From Vibrio genomosp. F10 str. ZF-129 (GTDB lineage: Bacteria > Pseudomonadota > Gammaproteobacteria > Enterobacterales > Vibrionaceae): a DNA stretch of 64,000 nucleotides. The notes under the pieces were generated by a model, which made no database searches, had not been told where the DNA came from, and saw only the letters and a list, made by a program, of their open reading frames with translations. Positions 29,536 through 38,004 of this stretch are shown here, in pieces. The position numbers and the translations under genes are program-made. Where the stretch lies: contig NZ_AJYQ02000111.1 in the NCBI RefSeq assembly GCF_000287055.2, positions 24,713 through 88,712 on the forward strand, in the 5' to 3' direction. The first letter of the stretch is position 1. Every line of letters starts with the position of its first letter.

Positions 29536-31278
29536 ATGTATACCCTTCGCCCCTACCAAGCCGATTCAGTTAAAGCGGTTATTCACTATTTTCGCAAGCA
29601 CTCGACGCCTTCAGTGATCGTGCTGCCCACTGGCGCCGGGAAAAGCCTAGTGATCGCAGAACTTGCTCGCCTCGCTAAAGGGCGTGTTTTGGTACTTGCT
29701 CACGTCAAAGAGCTAGTCGAGCAAAATCACGAAAAATATGAAGGCTACGGCTTAAAAGGTTCTGTCTATGCTGCTGGGTTAGGAAGAAAAGAGACTGACC
29801 AGCAAGTCGTGTTTGCGTCGGTTCAGTCAGTGGTTCGTAATCTCGATGATTTTAAGAACCAGTTTTCACTGTTGGTTATTGATGAATGCCACCGTGTTCC
29901 CGACGACAAAAACAGCAGCTATCAAAAAGTGATTACTCATCTAAAAGAGCTCAATTCAGGAATAAAAATACTTGGGTTAACTGCCACCCCTTACCGACTT
30001 GGTATGGGGTGGATATATCAATATCACACCCGAGGCCAGGTACGCAGTGAAGAACCCCGCTTCTTCCGCGACTGCATTTTTGAACTCCCCATTCATTACT
30101 TACTGGATGAAGACTTTTTAACTCCCGCTCGAATGATGGATGCACCTGTACTCTCTTACGATTTCTCTCAACTAAAACCGGCCAACACTGGGCGCTATAA
30201 AGAAGCCGAACTGGACATGGTGATCGACAAAGCAAAACGGGCCACGCCTCAAATCGTTGATCAGATTTTGCAGTATTCGCAAGACAAGTTAGGCGTGATG
30301 GTTTTTGCCGCAACCGTGCGCCATGCTCAAGAGATTTTGCAACGGCTTCCCGTAGCCGAGTCAGCGATTGTCATTGGTGACACACCGACACACGAACGTG
30401 ACGACATTATTCAGCGTTTTAAGCAGCAAAAGATTAAATATCTCGTCAATGTTTCTGTTTTAACAACCGGTTTTGATGCCCCTCATGTCGACCTCATTGC
30501 CATCTTGAGGCCCACAGAATCCGTGAGTCTTTATCAGCAAATTATTGGACGTGGGTTACGTTTATCTCCTGGAAAGGCGGAGTGCTTGGTTCTCGATTAC
30601 GCAGGCAATAACTACGACCTCTACCAACCAGAAGTGGGCGACCCTAAACCTGACTCGAACAGCGAAATCATTACCATTCCCTGCCCCGCCTGTGGATTTA
30701 ACAATAATTTCTGGGGCAAACTCGACAGCAACGGCTTCTTACTCGAACACTTTGGCCGACGTTGCCAAGGTTTTTTTACCGATGAAGATACGGGCGAACG
30801 TGAACACTGCGGCTATCGCTTTCGCGCCAAATACTGCAATGAATGCGGTGCCGATAACGATATAGCAGCACGCATATGCCATGAGTGTGATGCGACATTA
30901 GTCGACCCAGACAAAAAGCTCAAAGAAGCCTTGAACCTAAAAGACGCTTTGGTCTTTGAGTGCTTAGAAATGGATATCGCGGTTTTTAAAGACAGTCACG
31001 GTAAGTCTCAGTTGAAAGTCACTTATCGTGGCGAGAACCAAGCCCAGGTCCATGAGTTTTGGTCCCTCACCACAAAAAAACAGAAACAAGCCTTTAAAGA
31101 TCAGTTTGTTCGTCCGCACTTAGCTGACAAACATCGCGCATTTGACGCGGCGTCTCCAACCAAAGTCGCTGCTAATCAACACCGATTTCGGTTGCCTCAA
31201 TTTGTGATCGCACGTAAATCTGGCCGATTTTGGAAAATGAGAGACAAAATATTCGATGACGAGCTTCAAAACCGTTAA
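29536..31278 (+). CDS. radD: RadD superfamily 2 helicase-like ATPase
   Basis: 580 residues (E. coli RadD/YejH 586). Superfamily 2 motifs: Walker A LPTGAGKSLV, DEAH-type box as DECH (VIDECHRVP), motif III LGLTATPYRLG, motif V/VI VLTTGFDAPHVDL and QQIIGRGLRLS. The C-terminal zinc-binding part has CPACGF, then a CNECGADN...CHECDATL pair. In E. coli RadD acts in repair of double-strand breaks and stimulates RecA strand exchange. Divergent from rsuA as in E. coli. Confidence 0.93.
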   Translation: MYTLRPYQADSVKAVIHYFRKHSTPSVIVLPTGAGKSLVIAELARLAKGRVLVLAHVKELVEQNHEKYEGYGLKGSVYAAGLGRKETDQQVVFASVQSVVRNLDDFKNQFSLLVIDECHRVPDDKNSSYQKVITHLKELNSGIKILGLTATPYRLGMGWIYQYHTRGQVRSEEPRFFRDCIFELPIHYLLDEDFLTPARMMDAPVLSYDFSQLKPANTGRYKEAELDMVIDKAKRATPQIVDQILQYSQDKLGVMVFAATVRHAQEILQRLPVAESAIVIGDTPTHERDDIIQRFKQQKIKYLVNVSVLTTGFDAPHVDLIAILRPTESVSLYQQIIGRGLRLSPGKAECLVLDYAGNNYDLYQPEVGDPKPDSNSEIITIPCPACGFNNNFWGKLDSNGFLLEHFGRRCQGFFTDEDTGEREHCGYRFRAKYCNECGADNDIAARICHECDATLVDPDKKLKEALNLKDALVFECLEMDIAVFKDSHGKSQLKVTYRGENQAQVHEFWSLTTKKQKQAFKDQFVRPHLADKHRAFDAASPTKVAANQHRFRLPQFVIARKSGRFWKMRDKIFDDELQNR

Positions 31279-31351
31279 GGTTGGCAAATTCACCTTCTAT
31301 TCATGTTCATTGTTTTAAGATAATGAAGGTCGCCCCAACTTTGGATCAGTT

Positions 31352-31744
31352 ATGCTTAGTAAAACAACCATTGCTAGCGTGTCTTTGTTTTGCGCGCTTT
31401 TATTACCCAATGTCGCGATGTCAGACTCCAACACAAATGGTCATGACCTCGTTCAAGATGAGTACAAAGAAGGTGCTCGTATCGAGTTCGATGAAGACCA
31501 AGATGAAGTGTATACAGCAGTAAAAGAGGGCTTGATACTGCCTTTTTCTGACCTTTACGATGCCATTGAATCACAACTGCACGGTCGCGTCATCAAAGTT
31601 GAATTAGAAGAAGACGACGATGAATGGATCTACGAGTTAAAGTTGGTTCATAATGACAACGTAATCAAAGTAGAATACAACGCCACCACTCTAGAAATGT
31701 TAGAGATAAAGGGCCGCAATCTGCAAGATGTGATCAAGAAATAA
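31352..31744 (+). CDS. Periplasmic PepSY-domain protein
   Basis: 130 residues. A signal peptide (KTTIASVSLFCALLLPNVAMS) is followed by a very acidic linker (EFDEDQDEV) and a single PepSY domain: AVKEGLILPFSDLYDAIESQLHGRVIKVELEED...YELKLVHNDNVIKVEYNATTLEML. It starts an operon with an OmpR-type regulator and histidine kinase, 28 bp upstream of the regulator. PepSY proteins in such operons are thought to modulate or report on the two-component system; that role is inferred. Confidence 0.85.
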   Translation: MLSKTTIASVSLFCALLLPNVAMSDSNTNGHDLVQDEYKEGARIEFDEDQDEVYTAVKEGLILPFSDLYDAIESQLHGRVIKVELEEDDDEWIYELKLVHNDNVIKVEYNATTLEMLEIKGRNLQDVIKK

Positions 31745-31772
31745 AAACGACATAAACACAACGTGGTGACCT

Positions 31773-32432
31773 ATGAAAATCTTAGTGGTTGAAGACGACC
31801 CTCGTCTTGGCGAACAAATTATTGAAACACTTGAATCAGCAGATTGGGTGCCAGAGCTTTCTCAAGACGGCATTGACGCATTATACCGAGCAACATCTGA
31901 GCCGTGGGATGCCATTGTTCTCGATCTTGGCCTGCCAAAACTTGATGGTTTAACAGTTTTAAAAGGCATCCGAGATGAAAACATCAATACGCCAGTTGTT
32001 ATCTTAAGCGCACGAGACACCTTGAGCCAGCGGGTAGAAGGATTAAACGCCGGTGCTGACGACTACTTAACCAAGCCCTTTGAAATGGTTGAGTTAATTG
32101 CTCGCATTCGTGCACAACTGCGTCGAGCATCAGGCAATGCGTCGCCTATTCAACAAATTGGCGACCTAAGCTTAGACACTCGCAGTTCAAAAGTGCTTTG
32201 GCAAGGACAAGCCGTCAGCCTGACTGCCCTAGAATATAAAGTCGTTGCCTATTTTATGCATAACGCAGATAAGGTGATTTCACGAACTGAATTGGTGGAG
32301 CATATTTATAAACAAGATTTTGACCGTGACTCAAATACCGTTGAAGTCTTTATTGGACGAATTCGTAAAAAGATTGCCCCTAAGATCATAAAAACAGTGC
32401 GTGGATTAGGCTACCAACTGAATTGTGAGTAA
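31773..32432 (+). CDS. OmpR/PhoB-family response regulator
   Basis: 219 residues. Receiver domain 1-115 with acidic pocket (VVEDDPRLGEQ), phospho-acceptor Asp51 in AIVLDLGLPKLDG, and the Lys in YLTKPFEM. The winged-helix DNA-binding domain (125-219) has LTALEYKVVAYFMHNADKVISRTELVEHIY and the end TVRGLGYQL. PhoP/QseB-like. The PepSY-regulator-kinase order resembles the V. cholerae CarRS/VprAB system, which responds to Ca2+ or host factors and controls lipid A modification; orthology is likely but not proven here. Confidence 0.92.
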   Translation: MKILVVEDDPRLGEQIIETLESADWVPELSQDGIDALYRATSEPWDAIVLDLGLPKLDGLTVLKGIRDENINTPVVILSARDTLSQRVEGLNAGADDYLTKPFEMVELIARIRAQLRRASGNASPIQQIGDLSLDTRSSKVLWQGQAVSLTALEYKVVAYFMHNADKVISRTELVEHIYKQDFDRDSNTVEVFIGRIRKKIAPKIIKTVRGLGYQLNCE

Positions 32433-32495
32433 TGATGTTAATATGCCCACATCGGTTAACCACCTCTTTATCATCAATGACATTAAGAGCGTATC

Positions 32496-33854
32496 GTGCC
32501 TAAGCTAGCCTCTCCATCCAAGAAAAACCTTAAGAACATCAGCCTTAAGAGCCGTTTGCTTCTCGCCGCGGCTTTTTGGCTTGGCGCGATGATTTTGGCC
32601 GCAGGCCTTGGCATTCCTAAGCTCGTTAAAGACTACCTTACTGATGATATAAAGCAGCAACTCAGCCTTGCTATGGATGAACTCACCGCCAACATTGAAA
32701 CCGATACCAATGGCAATTTAGTGATGCTGAGCAGACTTTCAGATCCTCGGTTTTATCAGCCATATAGTGGTCTATACTGGACAGCCAAAACAACCGATAA
32801 GACATTGCGTTCTCGCTCCCTTTGGGACAAAAGCCTCTCATTCAAAAAGAAGCCATTAGGTCTCACGGTGACTGGCGCAAAGAATGAAAAACTCATCTAT
32901 ATTGCTCGCTCTGTGTATTTGCCCGATCTCAGTGTACCCGTAACCATCACCATCGGTGTTGATGAAGCGCCTCTAGTATCAACAGTCCAACAAATCACAA
33001 GGGAAATCTGGTTGATTTTGTCATTGCTCTTTGTGGGTATCTTGCTGTTGATCGGGATTCAAGTCAGTTGGTCACTATTGCCATTAAATAGGATGCAACG
33101 AGAATTAGTGTTACTTCGAAACGGTGAACAACAATCTTTAGGGGACAATTATCCGAAAGAAGTGTCCCCACTTGTGTCAGATTTGAACGCCTTACTGTTT
33201 CACTATCAGGAATTACTTGAACGGGCGCGCAATCACGCTGGTAATTTGTCTCATGCGCTTAAAACGCCTTTGTCTGTGCTCAAGAATGAAGTTGAAACAC
33301 TACCCAAAAAAGATGCCGAAAAATTCTCACAACCGATCCATCAGATTCAAAATCATATTGAATACCATTTAGGCCGCGCTCGAATGGCTGGTTCTATGAA
33401 TATTCTGTCGGTCAAATCAAACCCAAGCGAGCGTGTTGACGCAATTTCAATGGCCTTTGATAAAGTGTATGCCCACAGAGACATAACACTCATCAATGAA
33501 CTTGATTCCGAGATTGAAGTTTCAGTAGAAACCGCCGATCTCGATGAAATGATCGGGAACCTTCTTGAAAATGGGTACAAATGGGCGGGTAGCATTATCA
33601 GAGTTCACTCCCAAAGCGTTGATCGTAACCATGTCACTCTTATCATCGAAGATGATGGGCCTGGGATCCCTGAAGAAAAACTTGATCTTGTTACCAAACG
33701 TGGGGTGAGGCTCGATGAAACAACACCAGGCACAGGTCTTGGGCTTAATATAGTAAGCGAAATGGCCCACAGTTACCGAGGAAACGTCACCTTGTCGAAA
33801 AGCGCCATGGGAGGCTTGAAAGCAGCCTTAACATTGAATATTTCACATCCGTAA
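32496..33854 (+). CDS. Sensor histidine kinase
   Basis: 452 residues. Two membrane helices (about 25-45 and 165-190) bracket a periplasmic sensor region of about 120 residues. Then HAMP-like sequence, HisKA with the phospho-acceptor His in AGNLSHALKTPLSVLK, N-box NLLENGYKWA, G1 EDDGPGIPEE and G2 GTGLGLNIVSEMAHSYRG. It is the partner of the response regulator 63 bp upstream. PhoQ-like in layout. The signal is unknown; PepSY at the head of the operon hints at an envelope or divalent-cation signal. Confidence 0.92.
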   Translation: MPKLASPSKKNLKNISLKSRLLLAAAFWLGAMILAAGLGIPKLVKDYLTDDIKQQLSLAMDELTANIETDTNGNLVMLSRLSDPRFYQPYSGLYWTAKTTDKTLRSRSLWDKSLSFKKKPLGLTVTGAKNEKLIYIARSVYLPDLSVPVTITIGVDEAPLVSTVQQITREIWLILSLLFVGILLLIGIQVSWSLLPLNRMQRELVLLRNGEQQSLGDNYPKEVSPLVSDLNALLFHYQELLERARNHAGNLSHALKTPLSVLKNEVETLPKKDAEKFSQPIHQIQNHIEYHLGRARMAGSMNILSVKSNPSERVDAISMAFDKVYAHRDITLINELDSEIEVSVETADLDEMIGNLLENGYKWAGSIIRVHSQSVDRNHVTLIIEDDGPGIPEEKLDLVTKRGVRLDETTPGTGLGLNIVSEMAHSYRGNVTLSKSAMGGLKAALTLNISHP

Positions 33855-34006
33855 CTTGGTCTCAGTAACCAGCCTGAGGCACAGATAAAATACATTGGAA
33901 TATGATATCGAAACTCTATACCAAGGCTTATGAAGCTTCAACTGAACGATATCTAATCAAACGCTGAAATTACGCTAAGTTAACGCCTTAAAATCAAGGT
34001 AGGCTC

Positions 34007-34035
34007 TTGCTCGAAAACAAAGAGAATGATAGTAT
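34007..34035 (+). promoter_or_regulatory. Candidate rplY promoter
   Basis: TTGCTC (-35, 34007) and TAGTAT (-10, 34030) separated by 17 bp, about 100 bp before the rplY ATG. The hexamers are imperfect. Confidence 0.4.
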
Positions 34036-34050
34036 CCGCGCTCGTTTGAA

Positions 34051-34107
34051 AGTAACTTCGGTTACGGTTGAATGTAAGCGCATCACAAGGTCGCATTGTG
34101 TTGTGAT
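34051..34107 (+). promoter_or_regulatory. rplY leader hairpins
   Basis: Two stem-loops in the leader: GTAAC-TTCG-GTTAC (34052-34065) and ATCACAA/TTGTGAT (34082-34107), the second ending about 30 bases before the ATG. E. coli rplY is known to be autoregulated at translation by L25, so a leader operator is plausible; the fold was not computed. Confidence 0.35.
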
Positions 34108-34137
34108 ATTTAATGTTTACTAATTGAGAGTAAAACT

Positions 34138-34416
34138 ATGAAATTTGAAGCAGTAGTACGTACTGAACTAGGTAAAGGTGCGAGCCGCCGCCTACGTCAC
34201 GCTGGTAAATTCCCAGCTGTAATCTACGGTGGTGAAGCACCAGCAGTATCTATCGAACTTGTTCACTCTGACGTGATCAACCAAATGGATAAGCCTGAAT
34301 TCTACGAAGCAATCACTCTAGTGGTTGACGGCGCTGAAGTTAAGGTTAAGCCGCAAGACGTTCAACGTCACGCGTTCAAGCCTAAAGTTGAGCACATGGA
34401 CTTCATCCGTATCTAA
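34138..34416 (+). CDS. rplY: 50S ribosomal protein L25
   Basis: 92 residues, the short L25 form without the CTC extension. The start [32 protein letters not shown] and end [18 protein letters not shown] are typical. L25 binds 5S rRNA in the central protuberance. GAG AGT AAA A precedes the ATG. Codon usage is strongly biased as expected for a ribosomal gene. Its terminator (34504-34532) is the apparent integration target of the accessory elements to the right. Confidence 0.97.
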   Translation: MKFEAVVRTELGKGASRRLRHAGKFPAVIYGGEAPAVSIELVHSDVINQMDKPEFYEAITLVVDGAEVKVKPQDVQRHAFKPKVEHMDFIRI

Positions 34417-34433
34417 TTCCCTACCAAGGAATT
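34415..34433 (+). other. Small hairpin after the rplY stop
   Basis: AATTCC-CTACCAA-GGAATT, starting at the rplY stop codon. The 7-base loop CTACCAA is the same as the loop of the rplY terminator 90 bases downstream. Confidence 0.5.
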
Positions 34434-34503
34434 GATTGGATAACTCCAAGCCTTCTGCATAGATAAGATAATCGACCTTACCATTCGATAGTCTAAAAAT
34501 TCG

Positions 34504-34532
34504 AAACCCCGATGCTACCAACATCGGGGTTT
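34504..34532 (+). terminator. rplY terminator and integration target
   Basis: Perfect 11-bp stem AAACCCCGATG / CATCGGGGTTT with loop CTACCAA. Only the loop and right arm, plus CACCGTTT, recur at 47083 and 53619. The full terminator is preserved at the left junction. Confidence 0.9.
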
Positions 34533-34540
34533 CACCGTTT
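34515..34540 (+). repeat. Putative attL (rplY-terminator core, copy 1)
   Basis: First of three direct copies of a 26-bp sequence that starts CTACCAACATCGGGG and ends TTTCACCGTTT. Copies 1 and 3 stay identical for three more bases (TTA). Confidence 0.8.
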
Positions 34541-35034
34541 TTAACGGTCTAAAATCTTCCAATTTCCCATTCAAGCTACTGAAATACCTGTAGAACCTAC
34601 CGTTAATATATAACCCTATTCATTCTGGGTGGATTAAAGGTGGACGAAAGGTGGACTTATACAGTAGTTCTTCTAGTAACAAATCTTAGATTGATTTTAA
34701 GCCAAATTCAAATGTCTCAGCTGCAAATAGCGCTCTAGCTAGCTCAGTTGTACCCCATTATCATTTAGCTAATTATGTTGACTGCAGCCCTCATGCAATA
34801 TGTGTAGTGGTCTAGTTTGTCTAATCCAAAGACGTAGGTTGATCTCCGTCTGTAGCTTCACCTTTTTACAGGACGTGGGGGCCATGAAGCTTAATTGTTT
34901 TGGGCTCTCTCTCCTAAAGGTGTAACTAGGTTTCTAGTGCGAGTTATTAGGTGCCTTTTCCATCGCATCTTTTTCAATCCTAACTCCAGGATGAATTTTT
35001 AGCCTTTACAATGTCCTCTCCACTGGAGAACAAG
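34541..35034. other. Left end of element A, non-coding
   Basis: No gene. Contains two direct GGTGGAC repeats at about 34639 and 34650, the latter running into ACTTATACAGTAG (34655-34667), which recurs at 46933 near the other end. A TTCTGGGTGGATTAA stretch near 34623 also recurs at 47191, just right of copy 2 of the core. Confidence 0.6.
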
Positions 35035-35397
35035 ATGAACCTAAATGAATTTGAACGTCAACATTTATTAGCGAAGGGAGTACATCGTAATTCCGTTAAA
35101 CCCTATCCTTATCTTTTAAGTAAGTACGTCACACATAACACCATGCCAAGAGTGTTTGAAAACCCTTATGTATTTTGGGTTAAACAGGCGTTTGTATTAT
35201 CGTTTTATTGGTTTTTTTTGATGTGGCTTCTTGTTTGGGAAAGAACACTAGAGCCTACAACTACCCAAGTTATAGCCTCTTTGTTTGTTGGAACTGCCTG
35301 CGCCACAATAGATGTTTATCATATTGTTTCAGCTCAAAAACTTACTGGTACAAGAGATTGGCAGCAATGGAGAGAGGATAACTATCCCCAGTCATGA
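35035..35397 (+). CDS. Hypothetical membrane protein (120 aa)
   Basis: Not recognised. ATG at 35035 is preferred over 35011 because GGAG lies six bases upstream (GGAGAACAAG). 120 residues: a charged cytoplasmic-looking N-terminal third (NLNEFERQHLLAKGVHRNSVKPYPYLLS), two adjacent hydrophobic helices (FVLSFYWFFLMWLLVW and VIASLFVGTACATIDVYHIV), and a short polar tail (RDWQQWREDNYPQS). The first gene inside element A, transcribed away from rplY; no functional context. Confidence 0.65.
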   Translation: MNLNEFERQHLLAKGVHRNSVKPYPYLLSKYVTHNTMPRVFENPYVFWVKQAFVLSFYWFFLMWLLVWERTLEPTTTQVIASLFVGTACATIDVYHIVSAQKLTGTRDWQQWREDNYPQS

Positions 35398-35506
35398 GGT
35401 AGCTGGCTTTTGCCCCATTGTAAGTTACGTGAAGCGTCTGCTTGACCTACTTTTTGTTATGAGTGAAAGTGGCTGAAGATGCCTGTTTTTTTAACTTGTT
35501 GTTGAT

Positions 35507-36220
35507 ATGAAAACTAGTTTAAGTATTCGCACTTACACAAAGCACTTTAGTAGCCATGTTCACGATAGCTATCATCAACTGGTACTGCCTATTCAAGGCA
35601 ATATTAATATTGATATGAATGGTTTCTTGGGTAAGGTGAGTGTCGGTGAATGCGTGGTGATCCCAAAAGGAATAGCACATGGATTTACTGCTGATGAAGC
35701 CGCACGATTCATTGTAGCTGATTATGGTCAACTTCCTTCACATTTGATCAGTGAGGAGTTAGCCGTTTTTTCAACCTCTCCCCCTTTGTTGAGCTTTCTT
35801 CACTTTGTTGAAAAGCAACTTGAATATCAGGTGGATAATCAAATTGAAGCCTCTATAGTCAATATTTTTACTTTATTGCTGGGACAGCAAGAGTTGTCTC
35901 GAACGAGCGATCCACGAATTCGTGCAGTGCAGAACATGATCAGCAAACGGCTAGCCGAGCCTCTAACTATTCAATCGCTTGCTAAGGCTATATATCTTAG
36001 TCCAACCCAGTTCAAGAAGCTTTTTAAAGAAAACATAGGAATGAGTGTGTTCAAATACATCACTGAGCAACGTATGGAAAAGGCTAAGGCACTGCTAACC
36101 CATACTGACTTACCTGTGCAGTTAATAGCTGAACGAGTAGGATACAGTGACCTTTCAGCTTTTAGTCGACGTTTTTCCACCTACTATGGAATGTCACCAA
36201 GAGCGTTCGCTCGTTCTTGA
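35507..36220 (+). CDS. AraC-family transcriptional regulator
   Basis: 237 residues. An N-terminal cupin-like sensor domain (HVHDSYHQLVLPIQGNINIDMNGF...GECVVIPKGIAHGF) is joined to a C-terminal AraC double helix-turn-helix from about residue 135: LAEPLTIQSLAKAIYLSPTQFKKLFKENIGMSVFKYITEQRMEKAKALL and AERVGYSDLSAFSRRFSTYYGMSPRAF. The next gene is a DMT-family transporter in the same direction. AraC-DMT pairs are common and the regulator usually controls the exporter, so that is its likely target even though the transporter is now broken. Confidence 0.9.
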   Translation: MKTSLSIRTYTKHFSSHVHDSYHQLVLPIQGNINIDMNGFLGKVSVGECVVIPKGIAHGFTADEAARFIVADYGQLPSHLISEELAVFSTSPPLLSFLHFVEKQLEYQVDNQIEASIVNIFTLLLGQQELSRTSDPRIRAVQNMISKRLAEPLTIQSLAKAIYLSPTQFKKLFKENIGMSVFKYITEQRMEKAKALLTHTDLPVQLIAERVGYSDLSAFSRRFSTYYGMSPRAFARS

Positions 36221-36322
36221 GTTGGTCTATTTAAGCAACTATTGCGTCCTTTTAGCAAATACATGATGTGATTAATCGCCTAATATTTCTGCCTTGTTAT
36301 CAGTTCCTCGGTAGATATATTT

Positions 36323-37218
36323 ATGTTGTACAATCGCTATACTTCCTATCAGCTCGGCATTTTCTCGATACTGTTTGCTTCAATCTTATGGGGCACTACT
36401 GGCACAGTCGCTAGTTTAGCTCCAGATATCAGTTCTCTGGCAATAGGTGCTTTTCAATGGGGGTTGGTGGGCTTTTTCAAGTCGCACTGTCTCGCAAGCA
36501 ACTTCGACATGATTTCAAAAAGATTCTGAATCATAAGAGGAAATTGGCGATTAGTGCAATTGCTTTAGCTGCTTATCCATTAGCATTTTATTCCTCCATG
36601 AGGCTGGCTGGTGTCGCAATTGGTACCGTGATTTCTATTGCTACAGCACCGTTTTTTGCGGTTTTACTTGAGTGTCTATTTAGCAAAGGTAAAAACATCA
36701 CGAAAAAATGGTTGCTAAGCTTCTCTGTCGGAATTGCAGGCATCATGTTGTTAGTTTTCTCAGAGTCATCTGCAACCGATACAGTCAGTAACTTAAGACT
36801 GATTGGCATCTTGTTGGGTCTTATGGCGGGTTTATTTTATGCCGTCTATTCATGGGTTGCTAAAACACTCATTGAACAGGGTGTCGAATCCCAATCGGCT
36901 TTAGGCTGTATTTTTGGTTTTGGTTCATTAATTTTGCTCCCAACACTTTTGGTCACTGGCGAAAACCTTTTTGCATCAACAACCAATATTCTGGTAGTTG
37001 GCTATATGGCTTTGATTCCAATGGGTTTAGGTTATATTGCTTATGGATTTGGCCTAAGGTTTGTGACCGCAAGCAGTGCAAGTTTGATTACGCTTTTTGA
37101 GCCTGTTGTAGCAGCAGCTTTAGCTGTGGTGGTGGTTGGTGAGTCGATACCGCTGCTTGGTTGGAGTGGTATCGGTTTAATCCTCATTTGTTTGTTGATT
37201 CAAGTAAAAGACAGTTAG
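36323..37218 (+). pseudogene. EamA/DMT-family transporter, frameshifted
   Basis: Two overlapping frames encode one ten-helix EamA transporter. The first (36323-36529) starts MLYNRYTSYQLGIFSILFASILWGTTGTVASLAPDISSLAIGAF and then loses the family sequence. The second picks it up as MGVGGLFQVALSRKQL and runs to 37218. One missing T in the run at about 36451 (GCTTTTCAATG; GCTTTTTCAATG would read AFSMGVGG) explains the break. Repaired, the protein would be 298 residues, normal for the family. It could be a real pseudogene, a phase-variable tract or a sequencing error. Confidence 0.85.
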
Positions 37219-37425
37219 CCACCCACGAACAAATACTCATGGATACTATCATGCCTAATTGTGTCCTATGTTAAGCATTAGGCTGACTACTAAAGTGGTT
37301 TGATGGCTCTATATCGAGCCGCACCACGAAATTAGACACCTTACCAAGCGATTTTCCAATACCTAGAATTATTCGCATGTTACTAAAGTAGCAAAGTCGC
37401 TAACTCAGAAATGTCCAAAAACAAG

Positions 37426-37758
37426 TTAAGCAGGCCCACAAGTAACTGCGTCAATTAAGCCCTGAAATGCTCCTGGATCAGCTTTGATTTCATTAAAAGC
37501 GGCTAAATAGCAATCTTTCTTAGTTGAATACATGAGATCAAAACCAGTCTGTATTGATGTTTCAATTGAAGCCCACTCTTCTAGAAACACAGCGAGTGGT
37601 AGCTGCCGGTTTGTCTCAATAAACACAAGACCAATCAAAGTTACCTCTCTCACCAGAGAAAACTGTTTGGCATAGTTGATTTGTATCTCCGCTTCTAGCT
37701 CAACGATTAAACTTTCTCTGATATTTTTAATTGCCCAATCACCCAAACTTAGACTCAT
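37426..37758 (-). CDS. Hypothetical protein (110 aa)
   Basis: Not recognised. 110 residues, no signal peptide or membrane helix, predicted mostly helical (RESLIVELEAEIQINYAKQF, FLEEWASIETSIQTGFDLMY). A purine-rich GGTGGGG stands 5 bases before the ATG. It is leftward, between the DMT pseudogene and an integrase, and has no partner gene. Base composition is like the surrounding island. Confidence 0.55.
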   Translation of the reverse strand: MSLSLGDWAIKNIRESLIVELEAEIQINYAKQFSLVREVTLIGLVFIETNRQLPLAVFLEEWASIETSIQTGFDLMYSTKKDCYLAAFNEIKADPGAFQGLIDAVTCGPA

Positions 37759-37968
37759 ACCAACCCCACCTATTTGATTAATCAGCGCACATAAAAACCC
37801 ATACAGCGCTTATTTACATGGTGCTTTACTACCCACCTAGACTCAACAGTTCAGCCTAGCTTACAGCTAAATACTCAGTGCAAACTCACAAATTTATTAA
37901 AGACGTTTTATAAGAGATAGGTTCGTTACATGGCAAGTGTCGCATCACAAGCATAATGAGCAGTAACA

Positions 37969-37993
37969 AAGGCTTTCGAATTTCGAAAGCCTT
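37969..37993 (-). terminator. Hairpin downstream of integrase
   Basis: Near-continuous palindrome AAGGCTTTCGAA-T-TTCGAAAGCCTT, 11 bases past the integrase stop. The T-run on the minus strand is short (TTTG). Confidence 0.6.
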
Positions 37994-38004
37994 CTTGGTT
38001 AGGG

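Noticed and set aside
34732..34755. tRNA-like stretch TAGCTCAGTTG in the left end of element A
   Set aside because: It resembles a D-arm only. No acceptor stem, anticodon arm or T-arm can be formed in the flanking bases.
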